Source of the DNA: Pyrenula massariospora
Lineage: Eukaryota > Ascomycota > Eurotiomycetes > Pyrenulales > Pyrenulaceae
Direction of reading: 5' to 3'
DNA length: 64,000 bases
NCBI GenBank assembly: GCA_021030905.1
Contig: JAGFMI010000006.1
Span: forward strand, 1,054,001-1,118,000
Below are positions 32,938-45,319 of the stretch, piece by piece. Position 1 is the stretch's first letter, and each line of letters begins with the position of its first letter. Position numbers and translations under genes: made by a program. The notes under the pieces were generated by a model. It was not told the DNA's origin. It saw nothing but the letters and a program-made list of their open reading frames with translations, and did no database searches.

Positions 32938-33440
32938 TTAGAGCTTAGCCTGACTTTGGGCCTTCTTCAACACGGGTTCCAACTTCGTCGCCATCATCAT
33001 GTTGCCTTTGATTTTGAGCTTGCCCGCCATGAAAAGATTCTGTGCGTTGGCGCGGCCCGTCACTAACTTGCCGAAATCTTCGTCTGAGAGCACAAGAGTC
33101 GCTGTAACGCTCATCAGCTACGGTCCCTGACAACTTCGTGGTCCAGTAGTACTCACCGTCAGCCTTTCTTCCAGGGCCCAGATCGGATCCCTTCCCGACT
33201 TCCCCTTTGTCCTTGAGATCGACGAACCAGCCCTCGGTATCGCCAGCGCTGTTCTTTAGCTGAAAGCCAAAAATGGCCTTTGTCTTTTTAACAGCATCGT
33301 CTCGGCTTGCTGGATCCGCTTTCAGGGCCTCGTTGATGACCTCAAAGGCGGCTGAGGAAGGAAACGCATCTATGAAGTATGGACTGTTAGCTAGCTTTCA
33401 CTAATTTCATGTCAAGGCCGGTACCGCTTCTCAAAGACAT
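32938..33440 (-). CDS. SCP2 sterol-carrier domain protein with peroxisomal PTS1
   Basis: Three exons, 33440-33425, 33369-33157 and 33101-32938, give 130 residues. Exon 1 is just 16 bases (MSLRS plus one base). The protein then reads SSAAFEVINEALKADPASR, AIFGFQLKN, GWFVDLKDKGEV and ATLVLSDEDFGKLVTG, followed by the hallmark KIKGNMMMATKLEPVLKKA of the SCP2 fold, and ends in AKL, a peroxisome-targeting tripeptide. SCP2 domains bind fatty acyl-CoAs and sterols. A stand-alone peroxisomal SCP2 in fungi probably presents lipids for beta-oxidation or takes part in peroxisome-linked metabolism. The intron phases and donor/acceptor sites (GTACCG...CATAG and GTGAGT...TACAG) keep the frame. Too fragmented to show as one open frame. 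Confidence 0.92.
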
Positions 33441-34279
33441 CTTGGTAGTGCGAATTTTAGTGAGGATTTGGATCGATGTTAGCTACTAGAAAGATGTACG
33501 GTGGCGTGACGAAGACGTAGGCGCTCTCGGTGTTTTATAGGTATACCAATGGTAGAGGAGATGTCGGCACCTCAGGCTTGAAGATACCTTCAATGAGCGT
33601 GAGCGTGCAGCGCCAAAGCACATGTGAAGTCCGAAATCTCCAGGCCGTAGGCTTATGGATGCCGAGGCATTGCCCGTTTAGTCCGAGTGTATGCTAACCC
33701 CAGTATTTGGGTCAACATGCACCATGCGAACGATGATGAATCCCTAACGCTATGCAAGCTAGAGGGAGCATATTGTCCTTGAGCTCCTCAGATGCTGGCA
33801 CTGAGGCCGCGGCTCATCTTGTACAGTGACGCGGCGGCCTTCGTAGGATCGATACTCGTGGAGCCTGCCCGCCAGCCTTATCATCCAAGCCTTACAGGGA
33901 TGCGGCTAGCGACGTCGCGTTGCCTTTGCCGTAGCTACACTCACCAAGTCACGCTTTCGTTGCAGGCGTAGCCCTCATTGCAGGGCTTCTAACAGCCCTC
34001 AAACCACCATCATGAATGCGAAGCCTTCACAGATCGGACACGTTAATCGTCTACTTACTTTGGGTTTGTTTCAAGCCCCATTCCGAGGGATCAGGGCTGC
34101 CGAGATAGGCTAGCCGCCCCCATCCCATGATCTCACAAAGAAGATGAGGCCACTTCACCGCAGCACCTTTGTGCTGCACCTGAAGTCAGCTGTCTACGCT
34201 TCTTGAGCTTCCAGGTGAGCCTTTTACATGAGCTAGGTATTTAATTTTCCATGCATTACGAGTAGTGTGTACATTTACC
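33441..34279. other. Intergenic, promoters of SCP2 and UAP1
   Basis: About 0.84 kb between divergent genes. No gene or repeat recognised. Confidence 0.55.
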
Positions 34280-35836
34280 ATGGCATCCGCAATTAAAGAC
34301 ACTGTGACCAATATCCTCGACAAACTGCACATATCCTCTGGGGACCAGGGTCCTGCGCCTGTCGAACCTTCTGCGGAAGAGGTTAAAGAGCTTAGGGAGA
34401 AATATGAGAAGGCCCAGCAAGGCCACGTATTTACCTTCTACGATGAGCTTTCTGTTCCAGAGAAGGCCTCTCTTTTCCAACGTCTACAGTCGTTCAATGT
34501 CGAGCGAGTCAATGAGATAGCAGACAAAGTCCTCCACCCCAAGAAGTCTGCCGAAGATGAAAAACCTCCTGAGATCGAACCCCTACCGGATGCCTCGACG
34601 GCGTCAATCCTTGACGCGGAGTCGGAGGAGATTGACAAATGGCACAACGATGGTCTCGAGGAGATCGCTAATAACAAAGTGGCCGTCGTGCTCATGGCTG
34701 GCGGGCAGGGCACCCGACTTGGAAGCTCAGATCCAAAGGGATGCTTCGATATCGGTCTACCGAGTCATAAGTCCCTCTTTCAAGTCCAAGCAGAAAGGAT
34801 ATGGAAGCTGCAACAATTGGCTGAGAAGAAGTTCAATAAAGAAAAGGCAGTGATACCTTGGTATGTCATGACCAGCGGCCCGACTAGGTCCCCGACAGAG
34901 AAGTTCTTTGAAGACAACAAATACTTCGGCCTCTCGAAAGAGAACGTCATCATCTTCGAGCAGGGCGTGCTCCCGTGCCTATCTAATGAAGGCAAGATCC
35001 TCATGGAGTCCAAGTCAAAGGTAGCCGTCGCTCCTAACGGCAACGGCGGCATCTACGAAGCCCTTCTCACTTCTCAAGTCCGCACCGACATGCGCGCCCG
35101 CTCCATCCAGCATATCCACGCCTACTGCGTCGACAACTGCCTCGTCAAAGTCGCCGACCCAGCCTTCATCGGCTTCGCGTCCTCCAAATCCGTCGACATC
35201 GCCACCAAAGTCGTCCGCAAACGCAACGCCAAAGAGCCCGTCGGCCTCATCCTCCAGAAAAACGGCAAGCCCGACGTGGTCGAGTACTCGGAAATCGACA
35301 GCAAGACGGCCGAAGCCCAAGACCCGAAGCACGAAGGCGTGCTCAAATTCCGCGCGGCAAACATCGTGAACCACTACTACTCCATGGCTTTCCTCGAGAG
35401 CATCGAGAACTGGGCGCACAATCTCCCGCACCACATTGCGCGAAAGAAGATCCCCTGCATGGACACGGAGAAAGGCACCCTCATCAAACCGGAGAAGCCC
35501 AACGGGATCAAACTGGAAATGTTCGTCTTTGACGTCTTCCCTATGCTGCCGCTCGAGAAATTTGCCTGTCTCGAGGTTGATCGGACGGATGAGTTTTCTC
35601 CGCTCAAGAATGCCAAGGGGACGGGGGAGGATGATCCGGACACGAGCTGTCGGGACATTATGCAGCAGGGGAAGAAGTGGATTGAGAAGGTTGGGGGGAC
35701 GGTGGTGAGCGAGGGAGATGGCTCGCCAGGGGTGGAGGTTTCGCCTAAGATCAGCTATGGAGGGGAAGGTCTGGAGTTTCTGAAGGGGAGGCAGATCAAG
35801 GCGCCTGCTGTGGTGGAGAAGGATGAAGATGCGTAA
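34280..35836 (+). CDS. UAP1: UDP-N-acetylglucosamine pyrophosphorylase
   Basis: Intronless, 518 residues from ATG 34280. Converts UTP and GlcNAc-1-phosphate to UDP-GlcNAc, the precursor for chitin, N-glycans and GPI anchors, in the cytosol. The nucleotide-binding signature [18 protein letters not shown] lies at about residues 138-155. The substrate regions [36 protein letters not shown] and [17 protein letters not shown] (about 271-290) follow in family order. The motif [13 protein letters not shown] and the uridyl-site region [16 protein letters not shown] are also intact. N-terminus [22 protein letters not shown] is standard. The upstream in-frame GTG at 34265 is not needed. The coding strand is C-rich around 35,040-35,330 and abruptly G-rich after about 35,580. 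Confidence 0.97.
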   Translation: MASAIKDTVTNILDKLHISSGDQGPAPVEPSAEEVKELREKYEKAQQGHVFTFYDELSVPEKASLFQRLQSFNVERVNEIADKVLHPKKSAEDEKPPEIEPLPDASTASILDAESEEIDKWHNDGLEEIANNKVAVVLMAGGQGTRLGSSDPKGCFDIGLPSHKSLFQVQAERIWKLQQLAEKKFNKEKAVIPWYVMTSGPTRSPTEKFFEDNKYFGLSKENVIIFEQGVLPCLSNEGKILMESKSKVAVAPNGNGGIYEALLTSQVRTDMRARSIQHIHAYCVDNCLVKVADPAFIGFASSKSVDIATKVVRKRNAKEPVGLILQKNGKPDVVEYSEIDSKTAEAQDPKHEGVLKFRAANIVNHYYSMAFLESIENWAHNLPHHIARKKIPCMDTEKGTLIKPEKPNGIKLEMFVFDVFPMLPLEKFACLEVDRTDEFSPLKNAKGTGEDDPDTSCRDIMQQGKKWIEKVGGTVVSEGDGSPGVEVSPKISYGGEGLEFLKGRQIKAPAVVEKDEDA

Positions 35837-36160
35837 TGAAAGGAGAGCATTGCTTGTTGCATATTGTTCGACTTTTGGACAAAGTGTATCGGAATCTCGT
35901 ATTGGCTAAGACAAAATGATAGAATGCAATGACTGTCTCAACGGGCGTTGCGGATGCGTTCCTCTATAGTATAAATGATCGTCGAAAATGCCTCATCATC
36001 GTCATCAACGTCAACATCATCATGCATACCTTTCCCTCCCAGAGGCAATTGGCCAAACACGATTGGCCATTGCCATCAGATGCTATATTCCATTCCATGC
36101 CACAAAAACTCCTCTCTCACAACGATTCCCCAGAACAGCCCCAACGCAAAAACCGCCTCC
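35837..36160. other. Convergent 3' flanks of UAP1 and the F-box-like gene
   Basis: About 320 bases, no gene. Short frames here share the C-rich composition of the neighbouring gene's end. Confidence 0.5.
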
Positions 36161-37567
36161 CTACCGCCAGCTAAACACCGAATTCTTCCACAACCTCCTC
36201 CCATGCTCCGCCCCACAAGCTAGTATCCCCTTCGTCCTCGACCCCGCCTTCCTCAACCCACTACTCAACGCCCTCATCCTCCGCCTCTCCCCCTCCCACT
36301 CCTCCTCCTCCTCAACCGGAAAAATCTCCACAATCTCCTCCTCCACACCCCCCTCCGCACCCTTGAGATCCGGCACGCTCAACTGTATCGGGATATCCCC
36401 GTACTCGGGCGGCAAGCCCGCGCGCTTCGTCTTCCAGTCCTCGCTGCCGGAGATCTGGGTCAGCGGGGCGAGCGCGGTGTCCCAGGTGCCGGAGCGGAGG
36501 GTGATGGCGTCGAAGTTGGCGGCGGCGATGGTGCGGCGGTGGTCGTGAATAAACGTTGAGATCTGGGAGGCGTCGACGGTGGCGTTGGTGAGGGACATGG
36601 TGGTGAGTTTGTGGAAGAGGAGGGGGCGGAGGGGGCGGGAACAGGTTTTGGGGTGGGAGCGCGGGATGGCGGTGGGTTGGGTGTAGGGGGTGAGGCAGGG
36701 TTCGGTGGCGAGGGAGAGGGGGAAGGGGCCGGGGTGGTTGAGCCAGGTGAAGGTGAAGGTGGTGAGGGAATGGAAGGTTTGGAGGTAAGTGTTTAGGTGT
36801 TTGAGGTGGTCAGTTTGGGAGGTAGGGGTTGTAAGAAGGCCAGACATAGTGATGGAAAGGTGAGTGATTTTGCGCCAGCGGCGAGGGGAGGACGGGGTGC
36901 TGCCAAATGAGGAGAAGGGGCGCAGGTAGAAGATCGCTGAGGGATGGATCGGGGCGAGGGTGAGGTGAGTAAGGTGGGGGACCAGGGATTGTTCAATGGC
37001 AATACGGAGGGAGATTAAGGCGTAGTCGACGGCGCTGCGCCGGTAGATCTGCGTCGGTGGTTGGTCCGGTGTGGAAACGTGGAGATGGCGGAGGTTAGGG
37101 AGACAGGATATGGCGTGGATGAAGGAGGGGACATTGGTGGCGGCGTGGAATAGTGGTGGGTATTGTTTGACGATGAGGTCAGTAACGTCCCAGCTACCGT
37201 ATTGGGAGTCGCTTGACCGAGAAGGAGGGCTTCGCCATTGCGGATGGTAAACGAAGTCTTGTTCTACCCCGGTGAAGGGGTCTAGTATTGGAGGCAAGAA
37301 TGTGTTAGAGGTGTGCGGCATGGAAAACACTAGGGTCCGGCAATGATGTCCTATCCGTTGTAGAGCGGCTATGCGCGAGGGCCGTGTAAAGGTATTGATG
37401 CCGAATGACACATGGATCGATGAGAAGAGAACGGAGGCGACGGTTTCGGCAAAGTCACGACACACCAGGCGAAGCGTCCGGCGCTCCTCTTGGCTCGTGT
37501 AAGAGAGGAAGCATTCTCGGGTAAGATCGGTCTGCCAGAATTTGATCAAGGCAGGAGCAGGCGACAT
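36161..37567 (-). CDS. F-box-like protein of unknown target
   Basis: Intronless, 468 residues, ATG at 37567. The N-terminus (ECFLSYTSQEERRTLRLVCRDF, about 18-40) resembles the end of an F-box, where the LRLVCRDF helix contacts Skp1, and is followed by an SSIHVSFG strand as in fungal F-box/LRR-like proteins. Further on, repeated LPNLRHLHVS and HLTHLTLAPI stretches (about 175-230) look like degenerate leucine-rich repeats for substrate binding. Such proteins link targets to SCF ubiquitin ligases. I cannot identify a substrate. Codon use is extreme: the coding strand is C-rich from about 37,000 down to 36,480, then G-rich to the stop. The F-box call is moderate, since the first half of the motif is weak. 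Confidence 0.65.
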   Translation of the reverse strand: MSPAPALIKFWQTDLTRECFLSYTSQEERRTLRLVCRDFAETVASVLFSSIHVSFGINTFTRPSRIAALQRIGHHCRTLVFSMPHTSNTFLPPILDPFTGVEQDFVYHPQWRSPPSRSSDSQYGSWDVTDLIVKQYPPLFHAATNVPSFIHAISCLPNLRHLHVSTPDQPPTQIYRRSAVDYALISLRIAIEQSLVPHLTHLTLAPIHPSAIFYLRPFSSFGSTPSSPRRWRKITHLSITMSGLLTTPTSQTDHLKHLNTYLQTFHSLTTFTFTWLNHPGPFPLSLATEPCLTPYTQPTAIPRSHPKTCSRPLRPLLFHKLTTMSLTNATVDASQISTFIHDHRRTIAAANFDAITLRSGTWDTALAPLTQISGSEDWKTKRAGLPPEYGDIPIQLSVPDLKGAEGGVEEEIVEIFPVEEEEEWEGERRRMRALSSGLRKAGSRTKGILACGAEHGRRLWKNSVFSWR

Positions 37568-39449
37568 TGCCTATCGTCATATCGGGAGTTTCTGCCTGGC
37601 GTAATCGAGTTCGATGTTGTTTTTACGTTGCGATCTGTTCAAAATATCCCGTGGAGTCGCAACTTATGATCAATAAATTCGACTTTGCAAGATTAAATAT
37701 GACGAGGGCACAAAAGGAACATATGAAGTAACGCTCTCAAGATTCAAGTTATACAGTCAATTCCAGGTAGAGTGGAGAGTTTCGTGGAAATAAAAACAGC
37801 TCAGAACAGACGAGAAACGTGAAACCTGAGAAAATGAGGCATCGAAGGGAAATCGAGTTGCCGTTGCTTTTGAGGGAAGGGAGGCTATCGCCACCTGCAG
37901 CAGTCGAGTGTGAGTCACCATTGTCGATGTGTAGGTCGAGCGAACATGGGAAGCGTTGAAAGAAAGCGTGTTTGTTTCGCGATCTTTTGCAAGATTTAGT
38001 CGTGATTCTGGCGGAAGACACGCGACGATTGGGGGGAAAAGCGGTGGGCCAGATGGAGGAAGTAGGCGGAGAGCGAGGCTCCCAGCCACCGCGAAGCCGC
38101 TGAAGCGCGCGGGGACGAGGCACGGCGCGGGGTGAGGAGGCGTGGGAGGAAGCAAACAGTCCTGGCAGGGTCCACCGTCTGCCCCGCGCTCGTGTCGACA
38201 AGGACCCTCTCACCGCTGGAGCCCTGGCCATATCGAGAATCCCGATCGCTCTCAATTCGCTCGAGGACTGTTTCGATTTGAACACGCGCCGCCCCTGACG
38301 CATCATTGGATGTCTGTTTTCCGCACGTCTTTCCTGCGAACTCCATTCCTCAATAGGCGCGTTCCCCAGGCGGATCAGGGTCTGGACAGACGCGACGCAA
38401 GACATTCCAGCAGTTGCCGTAAGCAGAAGGTCTAGACAGGGAGATGCGAACAAACGGGTCGGCAGAGAATATTAAATCGTAGGAACCTGTCATCCTTGTT
38501 GGATCTAATACATTCAATGAGCACCATGCCAATTTCACTAAACATGATCGAGAAACTTTTTGAGATTTCCGGCTTTTTTCGATATTTTAATAATAGCTAT
38601 TCGATCTAGCATCACAAATCTCTCGATACCGATGGATGAGACGAGAGTGTTTTAACGAAAAGTCTCGTGATTTTTTCACGCTGCCCTTTTCTGTCGTGGC
38701 TGCGGGTTCTCGGTGTCTTGGGCCTAGGCTCAATAGAGGTCGGCAGAGATACGCCGGTACCGAAGAGATTGATTGTTCCTGAGCGCTCATTTTCGCTTAC
38801 CCCAGGGAGCCATGCCAAGTTCAGATAAGTGTGGCACACCGTGACCTCTCCGAATTGGCCGCAGATATTCATTCTTCCTGCTGTCGTGCAACTTTGACAC
38901 AGTGGTGAAAGCCTTAGTGGAGGGGTTGACAAATCCTGATGGCCACGTCCGATGGTCCTCGCCTGTGGGCTCTACCTCCAGCCCTGCAGGCCTCCGAAAC
39001 CCTCACCTCGCTTTGTGCGGGTAGGTGGGGTGCTTCGCCTTCCAGAAAGCGCTTTCCGCATCTTCGCGTAAACCCTACCCGCGCGCCTCTTCCGCCCAAC
39101 ACCTGACTTTTGCCTCACCATCACCATCTTGCCTGGCCTCGTTTATTCTTACCGGCGCAGACTACGGCAATAATGGGGGATATTTTTGAATCACTTGTGA
39201 TTCAGTCGATTATATTCGCTGTGGGAACGTTGCAGCCTGCGCTGGCCCCTCCCTCATAAAGCCTCACAAATCAGGCTGGCCGATCTAACACTCAGCCTCA
39301 AGTCCATCTTCTTTGTTCATCCCATCTCTCGAGCCCGAAAGACCTACAGAGGGCCAGTTGTCACTTTAGACATTAGTGACAGTTGTTTCTGGACACCAGA
39401 ACCACGGTGAACATCAAGGACTCTGAACTTCAAGCCTTCAACTATCAAG
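37568..39449. other. Long intergenic region before the SNF2-RING gene
   Basis: About 1.9 kb. Several overlapping frames near 37,750-38,540 on the minus strand show no domain, and I could not assemble a convincing gene. The last 300 bases are CT-rich, typical of a fungal promoter and 5' leader for the plus-strand gene at 39,450. Confidence 0.45.
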
Positions 39450-42400
39450 ATGGAACATTCTCCTCTCACAAGCAGAAAACGGCCTAGAGATTGGCTGACT
39501 ACAACAGACTACTACGCAGGCACTCCTGAAACAAAGTCGCGGCGCGCATCACCTAGTCCTGCGATCTCTGCTGCCACAACGCCAACGGCCACCGATTCCA
39601 GCGAGAACCTCGAAGAGCTTGAAGATGATCCTATGATTCGTCGCCTTCTTGGCGACGATGTCTTTGGAGATTGGAAAACATACCAGAAAGAGCAGAGGGA
39701 AGCAGAGAGGGCGTGTGAGCGTCGGCGAGAGCAGGAGCGTCTGGATGAGGAGTTTGCTAAAATGTTGCAACAAGAGCTTCAGAATGATGGCCCGGTACCC
39801 CTCGCTCCTCGACCGTCAGCAACTCATGAGTCCGCTCAACCCTCAAATCAGACGATGATAGGATCGTACAACGGGCGCCTCACCATGCCTCCACCGCCTC
39901 CTCCTAATCCTCCTCCACGGCCTGCCCCATCGATGTCCTCCCAACCTCTGATTGACCAACAAGATCAATTCTTTGCGGAAATGATGCCTGGGTCCTTTCC
40001 TGTTCCTCACGATCCAACGCAATATTACTCGTCACCGAGCACGGGCGATAGTGATCTAGAAGAGATACCCGCATCCACGTTCCAGCCGAACAATCGTCAA
40101 CCTGCTCTTTACTCCTCTACAACTCCTTTGGTTAACATGCCGTATGGTACGCTGGGAGGCTACCCAGGTTATCAAGGCTATGGAGGGACAACCGTCTACA
40201 ATGCACCATCTCGCGCTGATGATTCTAGTTCTTACAATCCTGCATATGAGTATCTCGATGATCAAATCAACTCCTACGGTAACATTCCTTTTGGTTTTGG
40301 GACCTCTACCCCTGCGGAATTTCTTCCTTCGGCGCAAGATCTTGACCTGCTCAACGACATACAACGGTCAAGATACGACACCTTATACGGCCGACTACAC
40401 GATGATGCTCATGATCCTAAACAGACTGCCGAAGAGATCAAGTCTCTGTTTGACAATATTCGACCAGATGAAGAGACCGAGCCGGAAGACCGCGAGCCAA
40501 CACCGCCAGGAATGAGTGTTCGATTAATGGAGCATCAGAAGCTAGGGCTATCATGGATGAAACAAATTGAGCAGGGCGCCAACCGCGGAGGTGTCCTTGC
40601 AGATGATATGGGTCTAGGCAAGACCGTCCAAGCACTCGCTTTGATAGTGTCTCGACCATCTCCTGATCGAACAAGGAAGACTACACTCATCGTTGCACCT
40701 GTCGCACTTCTACAGCAGTGGAAGAGAGAGATTCAGAGGTTGATGGATCGAAGAAGCCAACTGCGCGTGTACATTTTACACGCCGAGGCGCGGCATGTAC
40801 CATGGAAGGTACTCAGAGAGCACGATGTAGTGTTAACGACTTACGGAACCCTTGCTGCTGAAATTAAGCGAAAGGCTGCTTGGGATGCCAAGAAGGAGAA
40901 ATACCCCAGTATTCAACCTTCAGGCCGAGAAGACTCGTTCCCTGCACTTGGGGACTCATCTCTATGGTATCGCGTCATACTCGATGAAGCACAGATGATC
41001 AAGAATAAGAATACGAAAAGTGCTACGGCCGTATCGATGCTGAAGGCTGAGTTTAGATGGTGCCTCACGGGGACGCCAATGCAAAACAACATCGGCGAAC
41101 TTTATTCCTTGATCAAGTTTCTCGATATCAAGCCATACAACCAAGTGGAGAGGTTCAACCGAGAATTCAACAAGCCTCTGACTACGAGGGGTGAGCGTCA
41201 AGGAGACAAAGACAAGGCGATGCGCCAGCTTCAGGTCCTGCTAAAAGCCATCCTGCTTCGAAGAACTAAGAAGTCGAAGATTGATGGTAGACCGCTTCTG
41301 CAGCTTCCAGAGCGGACGACCGAGCAAGTTCATGCTCTCTTTGATGAAGATCAAATGAATTTCTATAAGGCCATAGAGGATCAGGCACAGCTGACCTTCA
41401 ACCGCTACCTCAGATCCGGAACCGTGGGCAGAAATTATTCAAATGTGCTTGTCCAATTACTACGGCTCCGGCAAGCCTGCTGTCATCCCCACTTGATCAA
41501 AGATCACGGTATCGAAGGTGGTGCTGATATGGGGGATATTGACCTTGCGGCTAATGCCAAAGGACTCTCCTCCGAGGTAACATCAAGGCTGCTTGAAATG
41601 GACGCCTTTGACTGCCCAATTTGCATGGACGTATCTGAGGACCCTGTTATTTTCTATCCGTGTGGACACTGGTCCTGTGGCGAATGTTTCTCAAGAATCT
41701 CGGACCCGGCATCTCTTGCATTGAACGCTGTCGACGATGGCCGGATAGACGTCAAATGCCCCAACTGCCGCTCGAAAGTTGACGTAAGAAAGAACACTAC
41801 CTTACAGGTCTTTCGAAGTGTTCATGGTCCTGGAGCAGAAAGTGGATTACCAACGGCTGATGCAGACGATGGATCCGAAACGGAGAGTGTATCTGACAGT
41901 GACAGTTCGACTGAGACAGAAAGTGAAGAGGAGGACGATCTCAAAGATTTTGTTGTTCCTGATGATTATCCACTGAAGTTTGTCAATGATAGTAGTGATG
42001 GAGACGCATACCGCAAGGGAAATACACCATTCGAGAAGTCCGACCGCAGCAAATCTGGGGAGGGAAAGAAACCCGGAAAGAGCGGGCATCACAAGAACCG
42101 AAGCAAGGGAAAAGGGAAGGAGAAAGAAAAGATCCCGAAGCGCCTGACTCTTGCTGAATTGAAAAAGCAATCCTTGCGTTCGAAAAAGATGAAAGAAAAG
42201 TATCTCCGCAAACTGGAAAAGGATTGGGTGACGTCTGCTAAAATCGAGAAAACCATGGAGATTCTGGAAAAGATCGAGACTGCTGGCAAAAATGAGAAGA
42301 CGATCATCTTTTGCAGCTTCACCTCAATGCTCGATCTTTTGGAAGTTCCCATTTCAAGAACCGGGTTGGGATATCGCCGTTATGATGGAAGCATGGCCCC

Positions 42401-42878
42401 CAAGCAGAGGAATGAAGCTGTCTTAGAATTCACGGATAAGTCAGAGTGCAAGGTGATGCTTGTATCTTTGAAAGCTGGCAATGCCGGGCTAAACTTGACG
42501 CGGGCGAGTCAAGGTAGGCTTCATGCTCAAGTTCTCTGTGTGCACACGCTAACTAGTTGCCCCAGTTATCATACTCGATCCATTCTGGAATCCTTACGTT
42601 GAGGAGCAAGCTATCGATCGTGCCCACCGTATCGGACAGACAAGACCAGTCATGGTCCATCGTATTCTTGTCCAAAACACTGTAGAAGATCGCATCGTGG
42701 CAATGCAAGAGAAGAAGCGGGAGCTCATTGAGTCTGCTCTGGACGAGTCTGCTGGGCGTAGCGTAGCGAGGCTGAGCACGAGGGAGCTTGCTTATCTTTT
42801 CGTAAGTCTCTCACCTGGAAAGTCTCTGGACATGTTCGCTAACTAATCGCGCAGGGCGTGTCTACTGATGGACACTAA
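39450..42878 (+). CDS. SNF2-family DNA translocase with RING finger (Uls1/Ris1-like)
   Basis: Exons 39450-42513, 42566-42801 and 42855-42878 give 1107 residues. After a disordered, proline-rich N-terminus (about 1-350) comes the SNF2 ATPase: LMEHQKLGLSWMKQ, Walker A DDMGLGKT (about 386-393), ILDEAQMIKNKNT, and CLTGTPMQNNIGELYSLIKFL. A C3HC4 RING lies between the two ATPase lobes (CPICMDVSEDPVIFYPCGHW to CPNCRSK, about 722-775). The second lobe contains KTIIFCSFTSMLDLL, DGSMAPKQR, LVSLKAGNAGLNLT, and, after the intron, DPFWNPYVEEQAIDRAHRIGQ. The last exon is 24 bases and yields the LFGVSTDGH end. RING-in-SNF2 proteins are Rad5, Rad16 and Uls1. No HIRAN domain is seen, so Uls1/Ris1, a SUMO-targeted translocase acting on chromatin, is the best match. 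A highly acidic then basic linker (about 790-930) follows the RING. Confidence 0.9.
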
Positions 42879-45319
42879 GATGGTTGGCAATGAGCCGTGT
42901 CTTTGGAGTATGTACTTTGTAGCATTTCTGAAGGCAACATGGGGCATACAGGGGCGTTAGTAGACGGAGGATCAAAAGCTGTTGCGAACCCCAATCAGCT
43001 CCACACAGGGCCTGGATACGGAGTTTGATATGCACAGTACGGTACAAAAGTGGCTAAAAGCTCCTTCTCGGTTTGTTTTCTTCTTCTTCTTGGAATGACT
43101 TGGCAGAGCCTTAGTACAGTTTATGGACAGAAATATTCGGAAGATTAGCAATGACATTGACTCCGTTTACGACGATCTGTCTTCAATTCCTCTTCCCCTT
43201 TCTACATCATAGCCGACAAACGTTTCCTCGAAGAGAAGTTCGTAGCACATCTAATATACCCCGGAGGCGCGGGCGTCATTGCTAGCAATCAATCAGATGC
43301 ACCCATGAACTTCTGATATCCAGCCTCAGGGCGTGGGCGTGCCGGTCATCTCGGCTATGCATGCTGATCTCTAAGGTGGTCTTTCCGATGAGCCCTTAAG
43401 TTAGGTCTTTCTTCGAATCGCGCAGTGGGCTTGATATCTTTCTATCTGCAGGTCTTTGGTGTTGGAAATTCTATATCATTTTACATTTAAATCGGTTTTG
43501 CGCTGGTCTATCTGGAATTCCGGTATCGATGTGATCTCTATCCCGTACGGTGACGGAATCGTAGACGGATATTTTCGCTGTGCAACACACAGTGGAAGGC
43601 TTTCAGGCGCGTACAGAACAGAGATTTGCTCTGGTTTGGATTCTCTGCCGTTGAGCTCTTTGTTGGTTGGGTTTATTGGGAACAGTATGGGAGTAGAGAT
43701 CTGTGGTCGTAGCAGCAACGAGTGTCTCCGCTGATTGAGATATCTGATGAGGCTTGCGGTTAAGCTCTCGATTTTGAAAGTAGATCCTGTTCGTCTCAAG
43801 TAGAGGTCTGAAGGTACCGGCTCTCGGGATATATGTTGATGTGCCGCTGTAGCTTTTTTCAGTCTGCTGATTTCTTTTAAACAGTGAGACGTGTATTTCC
43901 TACCGTAATCACAAATAGGAACCATACTAACTTTCGAGTTATAGCAGCCGGGATATGTCGTTGAAGGGGGCCAAAGATGTCTCTAGACGCCTGAGTTTTC
44001 CTTTTTCTACATCGGAGTCAGGGGTTGGATAAAGGTTGACGAATATCCTCATTAACTGCAAGCATAAGCATCCTCTACAGATATAGCAATAAGGTGTGCT
44101 TCAATCTTCTCATTTGGCTTCCCGATAAGCTTGTGAAGATATTAGGTCTTCTTGGGAATATTTCTGCCCTTCAAGGACTCGATGATAGCGATATGGTGGG
44201 ACGAACGATCATAAATGGTGACCATTAAGTTGAGACGGTTTGTCTATGGTCGCCTTGAAGATGCTCAGAGTGTAATGAATGAGATACCTCATCTTTTATT
44301 AAGGGGCCACAGAGCTCAGAACCCGATTTGAGAAAAGGTTCCAAATTGTGATGCAGCTAGATTTGAGGGGTTCCCCCATCCGTGACTGGGCGTCTCGCTT
44401 TGAATCGGCAAAGTCTAGGGCTTTCGGGGTAGTCGTGAAGACTTGCAAGGAACTTGGCATGGCATATTATGACTCTCATACTCTTCAATTTGCGTTGCAT
44501 GGTAGACTTTCTTGCGCTCAAACGACTGTACCAGCGAGATTGAAGACATTCAGGACGGTCGGTATTGTTGTGTATGCTTGCTAGTATAAGCACATTCACT
44601 CCGTTGCCGACTTTCTGCAGCTCTGTCCAGGTGAATTGGATCCTGAGTCAACGTAGAGCCCTGTTGTAGGCCATAACCACCTCCAGCACCTTTGATCTTC
44701 AATGCTAGGCAATCTGAGTTCCACTTCCATGATAAGATTACGACGAATGATAGGAGATAGTTGGAATTCATGGATAGCATGCGGAATCTTGAGCCTCACC
44801 ATTCTCATCATTGTAAAAATTTTTAGTCTCTGGTTTATTGGTACCACCGATGCTCTTGTCTTAGAACAATGGCGTTTTCAATACTGTCGCTGGTGCTCTT
44901 CCACCGTCACAGATACTCAGATTCAAGCAACCATCTTCTCATCAATGTCTTCTGTGGCGCTTGTTACGAGGCTGCACAGCGTTGCTTCAACATCGCTTTT
45001 CATAGCGCCTTGCTTCACCAAAATGCTTTGATGGCTATCGCCAGCAGCCCAAGATGCTGCACGACATCGCTTCAACAGCGATCTCAGTCATCCCATTCTT
45101 CACGACAAGCACCTCGATGACTCCGTTGCAAGAATCATCGTAGACCCAGGCAAGGATATAAAATGCTCGAGAGCTTTGCAAAGCGAAGAATTTCTTCTGT
45201 AAGATTCTTCAAACGTTGATTAATGTTCTAAACAACTTACCAGACTACCTGTAACTTATCTTCAACTAAGATCCAATCGCGTTGCTGTGCGGCCGCCCTG
45301 ATCTTTGAGGGAAAGCACC
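42879..45319. other. Gene-poor region
   Basis: About 2.4 kb. Open frames up to about 150 codons occur on both strands (for example 43,476-43,925 minus), but none has a family signature or exon partner. I recognise no transposon. Confidence 0.4.

Noticed and set aside
37749-38453. Overlapping minus-strand frames up to 234 codons
   Set aside because: Low-complexity, no domain, several registers overlap, and no start or splice pattern favours one.
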